Under the pieces are notes generated by a model. The model saw nothing but the letters and a program-made list of their open reading frames with translations, was not told where the DNA came from and did not search any database. Positions 63,480 through 64,000 of a DNA stretch of 64,000 nucleotides are shown here, piece by piece (the first letter of the stretch is position 1; each line of letters starts with the position of its first letter). This DNA comes from Lates calcarifer (taxonomy: Eukaryota > Chordata > Actinopteri > Centropomidae): positions 7,248,227 to 7,312,226 of the forward strand of contig NC_066835.1 of NCBI RefSeq assembly GCF_001640805.2. Reading direction: 5' to 3'. The position numbers and the translations under genes were made by a program.

Positions 63480-63625
63480 TCATCTTAGTTTAGCATGTTA
63501 GCATGCTAACATTAGCTAATTTGCTCTAAATACTGTACAACTGGGGCTGAGGGGATTTTTGCATCTTTTGCATCATAAATCAAAGTATGTGACAAATTAA
63601 AATTTTGACCTGATGTAGCCACCAT
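63480..63625 (+). repeat. Dispersed teleost repeat, family A copy 6, fragment
   Basis: Contains TTAGCATGTTAGCATGCTAA, TTTTTGCATCTTTTGCATCA, 'AAATCAAAGTATGTGACAAA' and 'AAAATTTTGACCTGATG'. It shows the uninterrupted form of the junction that is split at 29214-29492. Confidence 0.7.
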
Positions 63626-64000
63626 GTCAAACATTATGGGATCAGCAGAGTTATGCAGAAAGCATGGCTACAAACGATTCCATATTTTCTTCAAATTGGT
63701 GCTTTCCCCTGACTTTGTCAGTGTGACTATAACTCCTTATTATGTACTCACAGGCACACAGTCACAGATTTGTGATCCTGCTGAAAGTGCAGGAAACGTC
63801 ACAGTCCTATTCTGAGGTTGGAGTGCTCCTCAAACATTCAGTGTGAGATGTGCCCCTGAAACAGCAGATGGAAACAAGTCATAAGTTTTGGTATCAGTCC
63901 TTCAGAATCAATTCAGTTATTTTGCACTGAAGTTAAAAAAAAATCTGAGGAGTAATTCCTCCTAGACATCCATGTTATTTGCCTCAATACAGATTTTATG

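Noticed and set aside
1..64000. CRISPR arrays, bacterial operons, tRNA or rRNA genes, endogenous viral genes
   Set aside because: No regularly spaced repeats, no bacterial gene structure, no tRNA or rRNA cores and no viral protein motifs were seen. The only reverse transcriptase traces belong to LINEs.

Overview
The window is vertebrate nuclear DNA, almost certainly from a ray-finned (probably percomorph) fish. It has spliced exons with GT-AG borders, many CA/GT microsatellites, decayed L2- and L1-type LINE fragments, and several dispersed repeat families that I recognise from memory as common in teleosts. There is no bacterial-style gene organisation. Nearly every open frame longer than 60 codons is chance or lies in simple sequence.

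The one gene I can support is the 5' end of a collagen gene on the minus strand, best read as col16a1 (collagen XVI alpha 1). Six exons with coding sequence join in frame: 26047-25972 (signal peptide), 15961-15893, 15810-15693, 9453-9330, 8568-8287 and 6547-6467. They give 250 residues: a signal peptide, a short cysteine-containing linker with an N-glycosylation sequon, and a thrombospondin N-terminal-like (TSPN/laminin-G-like) domain ending in the YCDP...CCEI region. The collagen triple-helix exons must lie beyond the left edge of the window. A splice acceptor in the 5'UTR at 26092 implies an upstream non-coding exon. The best candidate ends at a donor at 31870, in a small CpG-containing island beside a long pyrimidine tract (about 32085-32510).

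By region: 1-6466 is intron downstream of the last exon seen. 6467-26091 holds the coding exons and introns, with an antisense L2-type LINE remnant (about 7600-8270) almost touching a splice donor, an antisense L1-type LINE remnant (about 19275-21400), and a tandem repeat with a perfect oestrogen-response-element palindrome (17321-17335). 26092-31869 is the presumed first intron, with a nested repeat insertion. 32.2-64 kb is upstream intergenic sequence with no gene I can support. It alternates repeats with unique, GC-richer blocks that look like conserved non-coding elements, and it contains a strong CTCF-like site (47137-47152) and a CArG box (48759-48768).

The most unusual signals are regulatory and repeat-derived: the ERE inside a dispersed tandem repeat within the collagen gene, the CTCF-like site in the upstream desert, and the LINE remnant abutting a splice donor. 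I found no evidence of a wholly new gene system.
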